Of a stretch of DNA of 64,000 nt, positions 38,772 to 47,369 are shown in pieces. A program made the translations under genes and the position numbers. The notes under the pieces were generated by a model. It had not been told where the DNA came from, did no database searches, and was given only the letters and a program-made list of their open reading frames with translations. The DNA lies in the NCBI RefSeq assembly GCF_029840635.1, contig NZ_JAOCCU010000020.1, positions 51,234-115,233 on the forward strand, read 5' to 3'. Positions within the stretch are counted from its first letter, which is position 1. The number at the start of each line of letters is the position of its first letter. The DNA is from Mitsuaria sp. GD03876 (GTDB lineage Bacteria > Pseudomonadota > Gammaproteobacteria > Burkholderiales > Burkholderiaceae_C).

Positions 38772-39986
38772 ATGAGGATTGTCCTGTACTACCTGTGCGG
38801 CGTGTTCGCCGCGGCCCAATTGGGCAAGCTCGCGGCGCTGTCGCCGCCGATCGCGCGCGAGCTGCACCTCGGCCTGGCGGCGATGGCGGCATTGACCTCG
38901 CTGCTCGAGGTCTGCGGCGCGACGCTGGGCGGCGTGGCCGGGCACCGGCTGCCGCGTTTCGGATTGAAGCGCTCGTTGTCGATGGCGGTGCTGGCGCTGG
39001 CGATCGGCTCGGCGGGCGCGGCCTTCGCGCACGAGGTCGCGCTGCTCGCGGCGGCGCGGCTGGTGGAGAGCCTCGGTTACCTCGCGATCGTCGTGGCGGC
39101 CCCGGTGCTGATCGCCCGCGAGGCCGAAGGCCGTCGCCAGGCGGCGGCCATGGCGCTGTGGAGCACTTTCGTGCCGGTCGGCATGGCGCTGGGCGCCTGG
39201 GCCTATGCGCACGCCGCCGCCTGGACCGGCTGGCGCGCGGCGCAGGCGCTCAGCGTCGCGGGCGGGGTGGTCCTGTGGCTCGCGCTGCGGTCGGTGCCCG
39301 CCGACGCCGCCGGCGCGGCCGACGACGATCACCCGCCTCCCGGCAGGACCGGCGCGCGGTTGTGGGCGCTGGTCGCCGCGTTCGGCGCCTACGCGATCGC
39401 GGAGGTCGGCCTGCTCGCGCTGCTGCCCAGCCTGCTGACGCAAGGCGGCATGCCGTTGAGCGCCGCCGGCACCTGGACCGCCGCCGCGGCGCTGGCCAAC
39501 GTGCCGGCCAGCGCGCTCGGCGCCTGGCTGCTGCGCCGCCATGGGGCGGCCTCGCGCGCGATCGCCGCGGGCATGGGGCTGTCGCTCGCGCTGTCCGGCG
39601 CGCTGTTCCTGGCCACGCTGCGCGACGGCGGCGCGGCGCCGCTGCAGGCGGCGCTGGCGATCGCGATCAACGCCGCCTCGGGCGTGTTCCCGAGCCTGGT
39701 CTTCGCGCTGCTGCCGCTGGCCGCGCGCACACCGCAGCGGCTGTCGCTCGCCAGCGGCCGGCTGACGCAGTTCGGCGCCTCGGGCGCGCTGCTCGGACCG
39801 CCGCTGATGGGCGCCGTCGTCGAGCGCTGGGGCTGGAGCGCCGCCGGCGGCCTGTCGCTCGCGCTGTCGCTGGCGGCGATCCCGCTGGCGCTCTTCGCGT
39901 GGCGGGGGCTGGCGCCTGCCGGCTCGCCCGGTGCGCGAATCGCCCCGTCCCCCCGGCCGCCCGGGCTTTCCCGCCTCGACCCCTGA
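38772..39986 (+). CDS. MFS transporter
   Basis: 404 residues with about 12 predicted transmembrane segments (for example YYLCGVFAAAQLGKLAALSP at the start). The loop after helix 2 reads GHRLPRFGLKRS, a weak form of the MFS motif A, and helix 4 begins RLVESLGYLAIVVAAPVLIAREAEGRRQ. AAGGA precedes the ATG. The protein resembles cyanate- or nitrate-type permease-like MFS members, but substrate cannot be inferred. Divergent from the XRE regulator. Confidence 0.88.
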   Translation: MRIVLYYLCGVFAAAQLGKLAALSPPIARELHLGLAAMAALTSLLEVCGATLGGVAGHRLPRFGLKRSLSMAVLALAIGSAGAAFAHEVALLAAARLVESLGYLAIVVAAPVLIAREAEGRRQAAAMALWSTFVPVGMALGAWAYAHAAAWTGWRAAQALSVAGGVVLWLALRSVPADAAGAADDDHPPPGRTGARLWALVAAFGAYAIAEVGLLALLPSLLTQGGMPLSAAGTWTAAAALANVPASALGAWLLRRHGAASRAIAAGMGLSLALSGALFLATLRDGGAAPLQAALAIAINAASGVFPSLVFALLPLAARTPQRLSLASGRLTQFGASGALLGPPLMGAVVERWGWSAAGGLSLALSLAAIPLALFAWRGLAPAGSPGARIAPSPRPPGLSRLDP

Positions 39987-40061
39987 CGGACCCGGCGGCT
40001 AGCATCCGCCGCGCGCACGTGCGGGCCCTCACAACACCGCGTGCCGCCAGGGAGGATCCTC

Positions 40062-42104
40062 ATGCGACAACGTCCATCGCGGTCGACGACCGCGTCGGCG
40101 CGCGCCGTGCTGGCCGCGCTCATGCCCGTCATGCTGGCCGGTCTGATGACCGCCTGCGGCGGCGGCGGAGGTGGCGGCGGCGACGCCGCGCCCCCGCCGG
40201 TCGAGACCGCCGCCCGCGACAAGCCGCTCGCGCTGTCGGCGGCCAACCTGCACGACGCCGCGTCCATCGCGGTCGGCTACGCGGGCACGGCGCTGTCGGT
40301 GGGACAGGCGACGGTGGACTGGCTCGCGTCGCTGGACGGCGCTCGCGCGACCAGCGCCTCCGGCACCTGCCGCAACGGCGGCAGCTTCACCCTGACGCTG
40401 AACGACCGCGATGCCAACAACCGCCCGAGCGCCGGCGACCGGCTCGACGTCGCGCTGACCGGCTGCTGGGTCGACGGGCTGGAGGACGTCTACACCGGCA
40501 TGCTGTCGATCGACCTGGGCACGCCCGCGCCCGGCGCGCAATGGGCCGGCATCGTGACGGCGGGCGCCACGTTCGGTCCCATCGCCAGCGGCGGTGTCGG
40601 CGTGCGCCTGTCGGGGTCGCTCGCGTTCGACTACGCCACGACCGCCACGCTGCGCACGCTGCACGTCGGCAACGGCGCGACGCCGCTGTCCGTCATCGGC
40701 GCCGCCGGCGGCAAGACCGCCACCGATGTGCTGACCGGCCTCGACGTCCGGCGAGAACTCGACCGCGAAGGCGCCCGCAACCGGCTCTGGCTCGCGGTGA
40801 CCGCCTCGAGCGACATCGTCGGCGGCCGCGTCGTTCTCGCGACGACGACACCGCTGGCCTCCTGGCTGAACGCCTTTCCCGACGCCGGCGAGCTGACGGT
40901 CACCGGTGCCGCCGGACAGGCCGCGAGGGCCACCGTGTCGACCAACGCGCTGAACTTCGCGATGGGGGCGGCCACGAGCTCCGAAGCGATCACCGAGCTG
41001 CTGCCGACCTTCGCCTTCTCCGCCAAGGGCCTGGCCGAGCCGAACGACAACGGGCTCTACGCGCTGAAGGCGCCCTTCGAGTCCTTCGGGCTGCTGCTGG
41101 TCCCAGGGGACACGGTCGATCCGTCGGGCACGCTGACCTGGCAGTACACGAAGCCGATCGCCGCGACCTCGGCATCGGACCTGACGCTGCTGCCCTCGGT
41201 CCCCAGTGGCCTCGATGCATGGGGCCGCGGCGCGATGAAGCTGAACTGGCAGGTCAAGGGCGCATGGATCACCGCGACACCCGCGGAACAGCTGGCACCC
41301 GGACAGGGGTACCAGCTGTCCAACTGGCCCTCCACCAACATGGTCGACTCGGCCGCGACCGCCACGCCGAAGGCGGAGACCGAACGCGCGCCGGCGCCGA
41401 ACTGGAAGGGCACCGCCCGGGCGACGGTGTCGGCGAAGGCGACCAGCTCCGCCACCGCGCCGCTGACGGGCGCCTCGGCCATCGCGACGCTGGACGCCAG
41501 CGCCTCGACGGCGGCCAGCGGCGCGCCGGTCTATCTCTGGCGCCAGGTCTCCGGCCCCGCCCTGGCCTTCAGCGCCACGGACAAGGCCGTCGTGCAGGTC
41601 GGGCCGCAGGCGGCGGATTCCGGGCTGGCGGTCGTCGAACTGGAGGTCCGCAACGCCGCCGGCGACAAGGACCTGACGCGCCTGACGCTGCAAGTCTTCA
41701 ACGGCGGCGCCGGCTACCTGCTGCGCAGCAAGCCCGCCGGCGCGGCCGCCTGGACCTCGCTCTACGCCGCGGCCGGCGGCTCGACCCACGTGACCTACCT
41801 GCCGGCCAGCGGCACGCTGGACCTGCTGATCGACAGCGGCCGGCTCCTGGTGGGCACCTCGCCCGCCAACTGGGCGACCGGCAGGAGCTTCGGCCTGCCG
41901 GCCAGCGGCAGCTACTTCTTCATCGCGCCGAGCCGCGGCGGTGCCTGCCTGGGCACGTCCACCATGACCATCCAGGTGCGGGACTTCAACCTGGCGGCGA
42001 ACGGCTCGGTCGACCGCCTCGCGCTGGACCTCGACGAGAACTGCGATGGCCAGCACACGCTGGGCGAGCTGCGCTTCAACACCGCGGTGCCGGCGACGCC
42101 CTGA
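40062..42104 (+). CDS. Large lipoprotein of unknown function with a PKD-like domain
   Basis: 680 residues, started at MRQRPSRSTTAS with GGGAGGA upstream. The signal peptide ends in a lipobox (MTAC) followed by a run of eight glycines, so an outer-membrane or surface lipoprotein is likely. Residues about 50-440 show no recognised domain. Around 455-550 the pattern ATLDASASTAASGAPVYLWRQ ... VVELEVRNAAG is that of a PKD/Ig-like repeat (K319L type), as found in secreted adhesins and enzymes. The last about 90 residues include LDLDENCDGQHTLGELRF, an EF-hand-like acidic stretch. I do not recognise an overall family. Confidence 0.75.
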   Translation: MRQRPSRSTTASARAVLAALMPVMLAGLMTACGGGGGGGGDAAPPPVETAARDKPLALSAANLHDAASIAVGYAGTALSVGQATVDWLASLDGARATSASGTCRNGGSFTLTLNDRDANNRPSAGDRLDVALTGCWVDGLEDVYTGMLSIDLGTPAPGAQWAGIVTAGATFGPIASGGVGVRLSGSLAFDYATTATLRTLHVGNGATPLSVIGAAGGKTATDVLTGLDVRRELDREGARNRLWLAVTASSDIVGGRVVLATTTPLASWLNAFPDAGELTVTGAAGQAARATVSTNALNFAMGAATSSEAITELLPTFAFSAKGLAEPNDNGLYALKAPFESFGLLLVPGDTVDPSGTLTWQYTKPIAATSASDLTLLPSVPSGLDAWGRGAMKLNWQVKGAWITATPAEQLAPGQGYQLSNWPSTNMVDSAATATPKAETERAPAPNWKGTARATVSAKATSSATAPLTGASAIATLDASASTAASGAPVYLWRQVSGPALAFSATDKAVVQVGPQAADSGLAVVELEVRNAAGDKDLTRLTLQVFNGGAGYLLRSKPAGAAAWTSLYAAAGGSTHVTYLPASGTLDLLIDSGRLLVGTSPANWATGRSFGLPASGSYFFIAPSRGGACLGTSTMTIQVRDFNLAANGSVDRLALDLDENCDGQHTLGELRFNTAVPATP

Positions 42105-42119
42105 CGCCGCCGGGCCCGC

Positions 42120-43112
42120 TCAATCGTCCGACGAGAACCCCGACGCCGCCACGATCGGTCCCCATTGCGCGCGTTCGGCGGCGAGCCGGCGCGCGTAGTC
42201 CGCCGGCGCCATCGACAGCGGCTCGAAGCCGAGCTTGGCCAGGCCCTCGACCACCTGCTTCTCGCGCAGCGCGACGCGCACCAGGTCGAAGACCTTGTCC
42301 ACGATCGCGGCCGGCGTCTTCGGCGGCAGGAACAGGCCGTAGGTCTCCACGCCGATGATTCCCTTGAAGCCCTGTTCGCCGAAGGTCGGCACCTCGGGCG
42401 CGAAGCGCGAGCGCTCGTGGTCGGTGACGCCCAGGATGCGCAGCCGGCCGCTGGCCAGGTGCGGCAGGAAGTCGCCCAGAATGAAGCAGCCCGAGGCGAT
42501 CTGCCCGCCCATCAGGTCCTGCAGCCCGGGCGCGGCGCCGCGGTACGGCACATGCGTCAGCGTGATGCCGGCGGCGCGCTTGAACTGGTCGCCGAGGAAA
42601 TGCGGCATCGCGCCGGCGGCCGGCGTCGCGTAGGCGGATTGCTCCGGATGCGCCTTGGCCCAGGCGACGAAGTCGGCCAGCGTCTTCACCGTCGCCGGCA
42701 CCATCGGCCCGACGCCGAAACCGCAGGTCGCGTTGGCGATCGGCGAGACCGCGATCGCGTCGCTGTCCGGCTTGTAGGCCAGCTTGCGATAGACATGCGG
42801 ATAGATGGTGAACATCGACGACGGGCTCATCAGCAGCGTGCCGCCGTCGGGCGGCGCGTCCTTGAGCGCGCTCACCGCCAGGCGGCCGCCGGCACCCACG
42901 CGCTGCTCGACCAGCACCGTCTCCGCGAGCCGGCCGCGCCAGGCCTCGGCGACGCGGCGCGCGCTGACGTCGACCGAGCCCCCGGCCGGAAAACCGACCA
43001 GGATGCGCGGCATCGCCGCCGACTGCGCGCGCAGCGGTCCCGCCAGGCCCGCCAGCGCGGCCCCCAGCAGCAGGCCGGCGTCGCGGCGGGTGAAGGTCCG
43101 GTCGTCGTTCAT
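42120..43112 (-). CDS. Bug/TctC family tripartite tricarboxylate transporter receptor
   Basis: 330 residues. The N-terminus contains FTRRDAGLLLGAALAGL, which suits a Tat signal peptide. The mature protein has the Bug hallmarks: VGFPAGGSVDVSARRVAE after the leader, VVEQRVGAGGRLAV, and HVPYRGAAPGLQDLMGGQ. Bug receptors bind carboxylates and other small acids. No TctA/TctB membrane genes are adjacent. The start overlaps the MarR stop by 4 nt, so the two are in one operon. Confidence 0.93.
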   Translation of the reverse strand: MNDDRTFTRRDAGLLLGAALAGLAGPLRAQSAAMPRILVGFPAGGSVDVSARRVAEAWRGRLAETVLVEQRVGAGGRLAVSALKDAPPDGGTLLMSPSSMFTIYPHVYRKLAYKPDSDAIAVSPIANATCGFGVGPMVPATVKTLADFVAWAKAHPEQSAYATPAAGAMPHFLGDQFKRAAGITLTHVPYRGAAPGLQDLMGGQIASGCFILGDFLPHLASGRLRILGVTDHERSRFAPEVPTFGEQGFKGIIGVETYGLFLPPKTPAAIVDKVFDLVRVALREKQVVEGLAKLGFEPLSMAPADYARRLAAERAQWGPIVAASGFSSDD

Positions 43113-43642
43113 CGCTTGTCTCCGTCGTTGTCGTTCGTGCCGGCGCGGGCGGCGGCGACCGCCGCCAGCCGCTCCAGATCCGCCTTCAGCGCCGCGGCGC
43201 GCTCGCCCAGGCCGGCCATCAGCGCCTGGTCGTGCGCGCGCACCTGGCGCTCCAGCGCGGTCAACCGCCGCTTGCCCGCCGCGGTCAGGAACAGGCCCCA
43301 GCTTCTTGCGTCCTCCGCGTCGTCGCGGCGTTCCACCCAGCCGCGACCGGTGAGCCAGTCGGTCAGGCGCAGCGCGCCGCTGCGATGCAGGCCCATCGCC
43401 TGCGCCAGCAGGCCCTGGCGCATGCCCGGGTTGCGGCCCACCAGCACCAGCGCCGCGAAGCGCTGCGGGCTGACGTCGGAGCCCGCGGTGGCGCGATAGA
43501 AGTCCAGGTAGAGCGCGTTCTGCGCGCGCCGCAGCGCGTAGCCGAGCAGCGCGTCGAGCACGCCGTAGTCCAGCCCGGGCACGGGCAGCAACGGGGCTTC
43601 GGGCGGTTCGGCGGCGGGCGCGGGCGTCTTGGTTCGGGTCAT
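43109..43642 (-). CDS. MarR family transcriptional regulator
   Basis: 177 residues, started at MTRTKTPAPAAEPP. The winged helix lies at about residues 60-125, with RQGLLAQAMGLHRSGALRLTDWLTGRGWVERRDDAEDARSWGLFLT, the recognition helix and the D-R-R wing of MarR proteins. It is divergent from an FAD monooxygenase gene and precedes the Bug receptor gene, and a palindrome lies in the spacer. Control of both by an aromatic or acid ligand is likely. Confidence 0.9.
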   Translation of the reverse strand: MTRTKTPAPAAEPPEAPLLPVPGLDYGVLDALLGYALRRAQNALYLDFYRATAGSDVSPQRFAALVLVGRNPGMRQGLLAQAMGLHRSGALRLTDWLTGRGWVERRDDAEDARSWGLFLTAAGKRRLTALERQVRAHDQALMAGLGERAAALKADLERLAAVAAARAGTNDNDGDKR

Positions 43643-43661
43643 CGGGATCAGCTTAGAACCT

Positions 43662-43676
43662 GTTGCATAGCGCAAC
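43662..43676. promoter_or_regulatory. MarR-type operator palindrome
   Basis: GTTGC-ATAGC-GCAAC is a perfect 5+5 dyad between the divergent MarR and monooxygenase genes. The right half continues as GCAACTAT, a half-site typical of MarR-family operators. It lies 20 nt upstream of the MarR start. Confidence 0.6.
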
Positions 43677-43746
43677 TATCTCGCTTACCCTGACCCGGAA
43701 GGATCGCGTCGATCCCCGATTTCATCGACTCCCCGGGAGACTCTGC

Positions 43747-45009
43747 ATGGCCCTGGACATCCTGATCGCCGGCGGCGGCATCGGCGGACTGACGGCGGCG
43801 CTGGCGCTGCGCCGCGACGGACATCGCGTGACGGTCTGCGAGGCGGCGGCCGAGCTGCGGCCGCTGGGCGTGGGCATCAACCTGCTGCCGCACGCGGTGG
43901 CGGTGCTCGACGAGCTGGGCCTGCTGCCCGCGCTGCGGGCGATGGCGGTGCCGACCTCGGCGCTGATCTTCGCGAACCGGCACGGGCAGACGATCTACGA
44001 GGACCGGCGCGGGCTGGCGGGTGGCTACAGCCATCCGCAGTTCAGCGTGCACCGCGGCGAGCTGCAGCTGATGCTGTGGCGCGAGGCGGCCGAGCGCCTC
44101 GGCGCCGAACACCTGGTCAGCGGCTGGCGCATCACCGGCGCGCAGCTGGAGGGCGAGGCCGTCGTCGCGCAGGGCGTGGACGCGTCGGGCGCCGTCGTCG
44201 AGCGGCGCGCGGACCTGCTGATCGCGGCGGACGGCATCCATTCGGCGATCCGCCGGCAGCTCTACCCCGACGAGGGGCCGCCGCGCTGGAACGGGATGAT
44301 GATGTGGCGCGGCACGTCGCTGGCGCGGCCGTTCCTCGACGGACGGACCATGGTGCAGGCGGGGCACCGGCGCGCGAAGTTCGTCGTTTATCCGATCGCG
44401 CCGCCGCGCGCGGACGGGCTGCAGCTGATCAACTGGATCTGCGACCGGCGCCTGAGGGAGGATGGCCTCGGCGGCGGGCTGACCGCGCCGGGACGCGAGG
44501 ACTGGAGCAAGCCGGGATCGCTCGACGACCTGCTGCCGACCTTCGGCGACTGGCGCTTCCCGTGGCTGGACGTGCCGGGCGTGATCCAGGGCGCGACGCA
44601 GCTGCTGGAGTGGCCGATGGTGGACCGCGATCCGTTGCCGCGCTGGCGGCACGGGCGCATCACGCTGCTGGGCGACGCGGCGCACCCGATGTATCCGATC
44701 GGCTCCAACGGCGCGACGCAGGCGATCCTCGACGCGGCCGCGATCGCGCAGGCGCTGCGGGAGGAACCGCGCGTGGAGACGGCGCTGGCGGCCTACGAGG
44801 CCGAGCGCCGGCCGATGTGCGCGCGCATCGTCGAGCTCAACCGGCAGGAGGGGCTGGACTACATCCTCGACATGGTCGAGGAGCGCGCGCCGGAGGGCTT
44901 CGCGCGGCTGGAGGACGTGATCGATCCGGCGGAGGTGGATGCCTTCGTCAAGCGGTACAAGGCGGCGGCCGGGCATCGGCAGACGCCGGTCGCGCCGCCT
45001 GCGGCGTAG
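43747..45009 (+). CDS. FAD-dependent aromatic-ring monooxygenase
   Basis: 420 residues. The start is MALDILIAGGGIGG, the earlier in-frame ATG lying inside the operator region. The FAD dinucleotide-binding GxGxxG (IAGGGIGGLTAALAL, about 7-21), the DG motif (LLIAADGIHSAIRRQL, about 157-172) and the GD motif (GDAAHPMYPIGSNG, about 314-327) are all present. The family includes salicylate and 6-hydroxynicotinate hydroxylases; the exact substrate is not known. The gene lies divergent to marR and the Bug receptor gene, which fits an aromatic-acid uptake and hydroxylation unit. Confidence 0.92.
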   Translation: MALDILIAGGGIGGLTAALALRRDGHRVTVCEAAAELRPLGVGINLLPHAVAVLDELGLLPALRAMAVPTSALIFANRHGQTIYEDRRGLAGGYSHPQFSVHRGELQLMLWREAAERLGAEHLVSGWRITGAQLEGEAVVAQGVDASGAVVERRADLLIAADGIHSAIRRQLYPDEGPPRWNGMMMWRGTSLARPFLDGRTMVQAGHRRAKFVVYPIAPPRADGLQLINWICDRRLREDGLGGGLTAPGREDWSKPGSLDDLLPTFGDWRFPWLDVPGVIQGATQLLEWPMVDRDPLPRWRHGRITLLGDAAHPMYPIGSNGATQAILDAAAIAQALREEPRVETALAAYEAERRPMCARIVELNRQEGLDYILDMVEERAPEGFARLEDVIDPAEVDAFVKRYKAAAGHRQTPVAPPAA

Positions 45010-45186
45010 GGGCGGGAACCGCCCTCCTCGTCCCGGTCACCCAGGCGCCTTCGATTTGGGGCCGGGGCTCGATTTCACACGGATCGAGGTAGCAGACGCC
45101 CGGCATCGGTCTCCGAAAAATCGCCACCTTCCCTCACGACGTTGCAGGAGTGGCGAATGTCCTACATGCCTGTCGAGCAGCTGATG
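45008..45186 (+). repeat. Duplicated leader, copy A (upstream of the Uma2 gene)
   Basis: From the stop codon of the monooxygenase gene to about ten codons into the Uma2 gene the sequence matches 46283-46460. By hand, 67 of 91 ungapped positions match for 45008-45098 against 46283-46373, starting with AGGGGCGGGAACCG and ending with GATCGAGGT..AGACG. The similarity continues through the AGGAG and the ATG, at 58 versus 57 nt from the repeat end. Confidence 0.65.
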
Positions 45187-46251
45187 ACCGCCGATGAATT
45201 CCTGGCCTGGCAGGACCGCCAGGAAGTGCCGCACGAGCTGCTTGGCGGGCTGTGTCACCCGGTGCCGGCGCGCGACCTGGTGTTCTTCCGCCTGCTCGTG
45301 AACCTGACGACCGCGATCACGAATGGATTGGGCGATGCCCCGTGGGCGACCTTCATGGGCGCCGATCCGCTGGTGGCCAATGCGTTCGACGTGCTCCGCC
45401 CGGACGCCTTCGTGGCCCGTGGCGTCGAGCGCTCGCCGCCGGTACTGGCCTGCTTGTTCACGACGACGGGTGGCGCCGTCGACGGCAGGCGCCTGGACGC
45501 GCTGCGACGCGTCGAGACGCTGCGGGAACTCGTGATCGTGGACCGCCAGGCGCGCGCCGTGACGGTGGAGCGCAGGGAGGCCCCTGGCACGTGGGTGCGA
45601 GTCCGCCATGAAGCCGGCGCAACGGTGCGCCTGAGCACGCTCGAGATCGCGTTCCCGGTGTCCGACGTCTTCGTCGGACTGGACGAGCCCGATCCGTCGC
45701 TGACCTTCGAGGCGTTCTGGGCCTGGGACCAGGCTCAGGTCGGCAAGCACGAGTTCCTGGACGGCCGGATCGTGGCGATGACTGGCGCCCGGGTGAACCA
45801 CGGGACGACGTGCATGAACCTCGCCACGACCTTCCATCGCCACCTGGCAGGCACCCCGTGCCGCGTCTTCTCCGCCGACGCCGCCGTGCGGATCCCCTTG
45901 GCCTCGTCCCACTTCTATCCCGACGTCGTCGTCACCTGCGAATCGCTCTGCGCGGAACAGTGGTGGCTGGAGGCGCCGGTCCTGGTGATCGAGGTGCTGT
46001 CGATGTCGACCCAGCGCTACGACCGGACCGACAAGGCGCGGGCCTACTTTTGCCTGCCGTCCTTGCGCGAGTACGTGCTGGTCGACCATGTCCGCCGCCA
46101 CATCGATCTTCATCGCCGGGAGGCCGACGGCAGCTGGTCCCGCCATCCCTCGATCGGCGACGCGCCGCTGCATTTGCAGTCCCTGGACCTGACCGTCCCC
46201 GCCGAGGTCATCTACGCGCACATGGCGCCCAGCGGTCAGGCCGCTGCGTGA
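45157..46251 (+). CDS. Tandem Uma2 protein, degenerate first copy and intact second copy
   Basis: 364 residues, begun at MSYMPVEQL with GCAGGAG 8 nt upstream. It holds two Uma2 (DUF820) PD-(D/E)XK domains. Residues about 182-350 form a standard copy with YPDVVVTC (D256), APVLVIEVLS (E279) and DKARAYFCLPSLREYVLVD (K293). Residues about 8-178 follow the same plan (ADEFLAWQDRQ..HELLGG, then TLRELVIVDR and LSTLEIAFPVSDVFVGL), but the glutamate strand reads VLACLFTTT and the lysine is missing, so this copy looks inactive. Uma2 proteins are widely duplicated and largely uncharacterised; many lie near mobile or defence genes. A duplicated leader precedes the gene. Confidence 0.8.
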   Translation: MSYMPVEQLMTADEFLAWQDRQEVPHELLGGLCHPVPARDLVFFRLLVNLTTAITNGLGDAPWATFMGADPLVANAFDVLRPDAFVARGVERSPPVLACLFTTTGGAVDGRRLDALRRVETLRELVIVDRQARAVTVERREAPGTWVRVRHEAGATVRLSTLEIAFPVSDVFVGLDEPDPSLTFEAFWAWDQAQVGKHEFLDGRIVAMTGARVNHGTTCMNLATTFHRHLAGTPCRVFSADAAVRIPLASSHFYPDVVVTCESLCAEQWWLEAPVLVIEVLSMSTQRYDRTDKARAYFCLPSLREYVLVDHVRRHIDLHRREADGSWSRHPSIGDAPLHLQSLDLTVPAEVIYAHMAPSGQAAA

Positions 46252-46282
46252 CCCGTCCCGCGTGCCTCGCGGCCGTCGCCGC

Positions 46283-46460
46283 AGGGGCGGGAACCGTCTA
46301 CCTCGTTTCGGTCACCACGGCGCCCTGGATCCGGGGTCTCGAAGGGACTTCACGCTGATCGAGGTGAGAGACGACGAGGGTTGGAGTTCGAAGAATCACT
46401 GCTTCATTCACCACCGAATAGGAGCAATGAATGGCCTATGCATATTCGGACCGCCTGATG
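46283..46460 (+). repeat. Duplicated leader, copy B (upstream of the unknown pair)
   Basis: This matches copy A at 45008, including the AGGAG ribosome site and the first codons (MAYAYSDRLM against MSYMPVEQLM in copy A). The gene behind it is otherwise unrelated to the Uma2 gene. It begins 31 nt after the Uma2 stop. Confidence 0.65.
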
Positions 46461-46892
46461 CCCTCCAAGCCGAAACCACCTCTCGTGCCGCCAGCCCGTG
46501 TCGTCGGAGCGCAGCCAACGCATCGGATCGATGCACCGTGGCTCGCCGTCGAGAAGCGCCTGGACGAGTTGGCCGCCCTGCCAGCCAACTGGAATGACGA
46601 AGGTTCACCACCGATCTCCGCGTCGGCCCTGCATGTCACCCGGCAGCTTCTGGCGCATCGTCGTCCGCTCATCGGATTGGGTGTCCTCTTCCCATCTCCC
46701 GATGGGGGCGTGCTGATCGAGTACGTCCGAGGCCATTGGGACCTCACCGTGGAGATCAACGCTGATGGCAGCCTGGAGATCTTCGGCTTCGAGATCGGCG
46801 GGACGCTCAAGTTGTATCCGCGCCCCTATCCCAGTCTCGACGCCGAGTTTCTCGATGTGCTCGATGCGATGGGAGGTCCAGGATGGCAATGA
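46431..46892 (+). CDS. Small protein of unknown function, first of an overlapping pair
   Basis: 153 residues, start MAYAYSDRLMPSK with AGGAG 5 nt upstream. No named domain is recognised. The middle reads LAALPANWNDEGSPPIS and then PDGGVLIEYVRGHWDLTVEINADG, a pattern I recall in small hypothetical proteins that lie beside a partner like the next gene. Secondary structure looks mixed, no membrane segment or signal peptide is seen. The gene uses more A/T at third positions than its neighbours. Its stop lies within the start of the next gene. Confidence 0.7.
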   Translation: MAYAYSDRLMPSKPKPPLVPPARVVGAQPTHRIDAPWLAVEKRLDELAALPANWNDEGSPPISASALHVTRQLLAHRRPLIGLGVLFPSPDGGVLIEYVRGHWDLTVEINADGSLEIFGFEIGGTLKLYPRPYPSLDAEFLDVLDAMGGPGWQ

Positions 46893-47287
46893 GGTTGAAC
46901 GACGCGGACGAACTCCTGTTCCGGCAGATCCATCCTAGCGGGCTGGAGGCCGGATGCCCCTGCAGTTCCTGCTTCATGCCCTCGAAGTCGGACCTCGGTC
47001 AACTGTCGGTGGACCGCTCATCCATCACGACGGCCGAGGGCGCTCATCAGCTCTATACGTGCAATGGCAGGGCATCGGCAGCCGTCTACGGACTGACCGT
47101 CGCGGACTTTCTGGCGTGCGACATTCCGTGCTTCGAGGATCCCGTGCTCGGTCATCCGAGCCTGCCGGACAACCCTGCACATGCGCTGGCTGACTTCTCC
47201 AATCAATGCCGAACTCGGCAGCGAGTCGCGGCAAAGGAACTGAAACACCTGGCTGTCTCGCGTGGCCGCCTGTTCGATGCCTCATGA
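46883..47287 (+). CDS. Small protein of unknown function, second of an overlapping pair
   Basis: 134 residues; the ATG at 46883 is preceded by GGGAGG at a spacing of 6 and overlaps the previous gene by 10 nt. A second ATG lies at 46889. Recognisable stretches are LLFRQIHPSGL, LGQLSVDRSSITTAEGAHQLYT and VYGLTVADFLACDIPCFEDPV, then NPAHALADFS and KELKHLAVSRGRLF at the end. Three to four cysteines lie at CPCSSC near the N-terminus. I recall such sequences beside a partner like the previous gene in other genomes, but know no assigned function. Tight overlap suggests the two act together. Confidence 0.7.
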   Translation: MAMRLNDADELLFRQIHPSGLEAGCPCSSCFMPSKSDLGQLSVDRSSITTAEGAHQLYTCNGRASAAVYGLTVADFLACDIPCFEDPVLGHPSLPDNPAHALADFSNQCRTRQRVAAKELKHLAVSRGRLFDAS

Positions 47288-47369
47288 GCACTCGAAGCAG
47301 GCTTCTTTCGCGTCATCCTGATCTGTCACCGACACACCCGTGCCCTGAGAGAACACAGACCTGGCGCGC

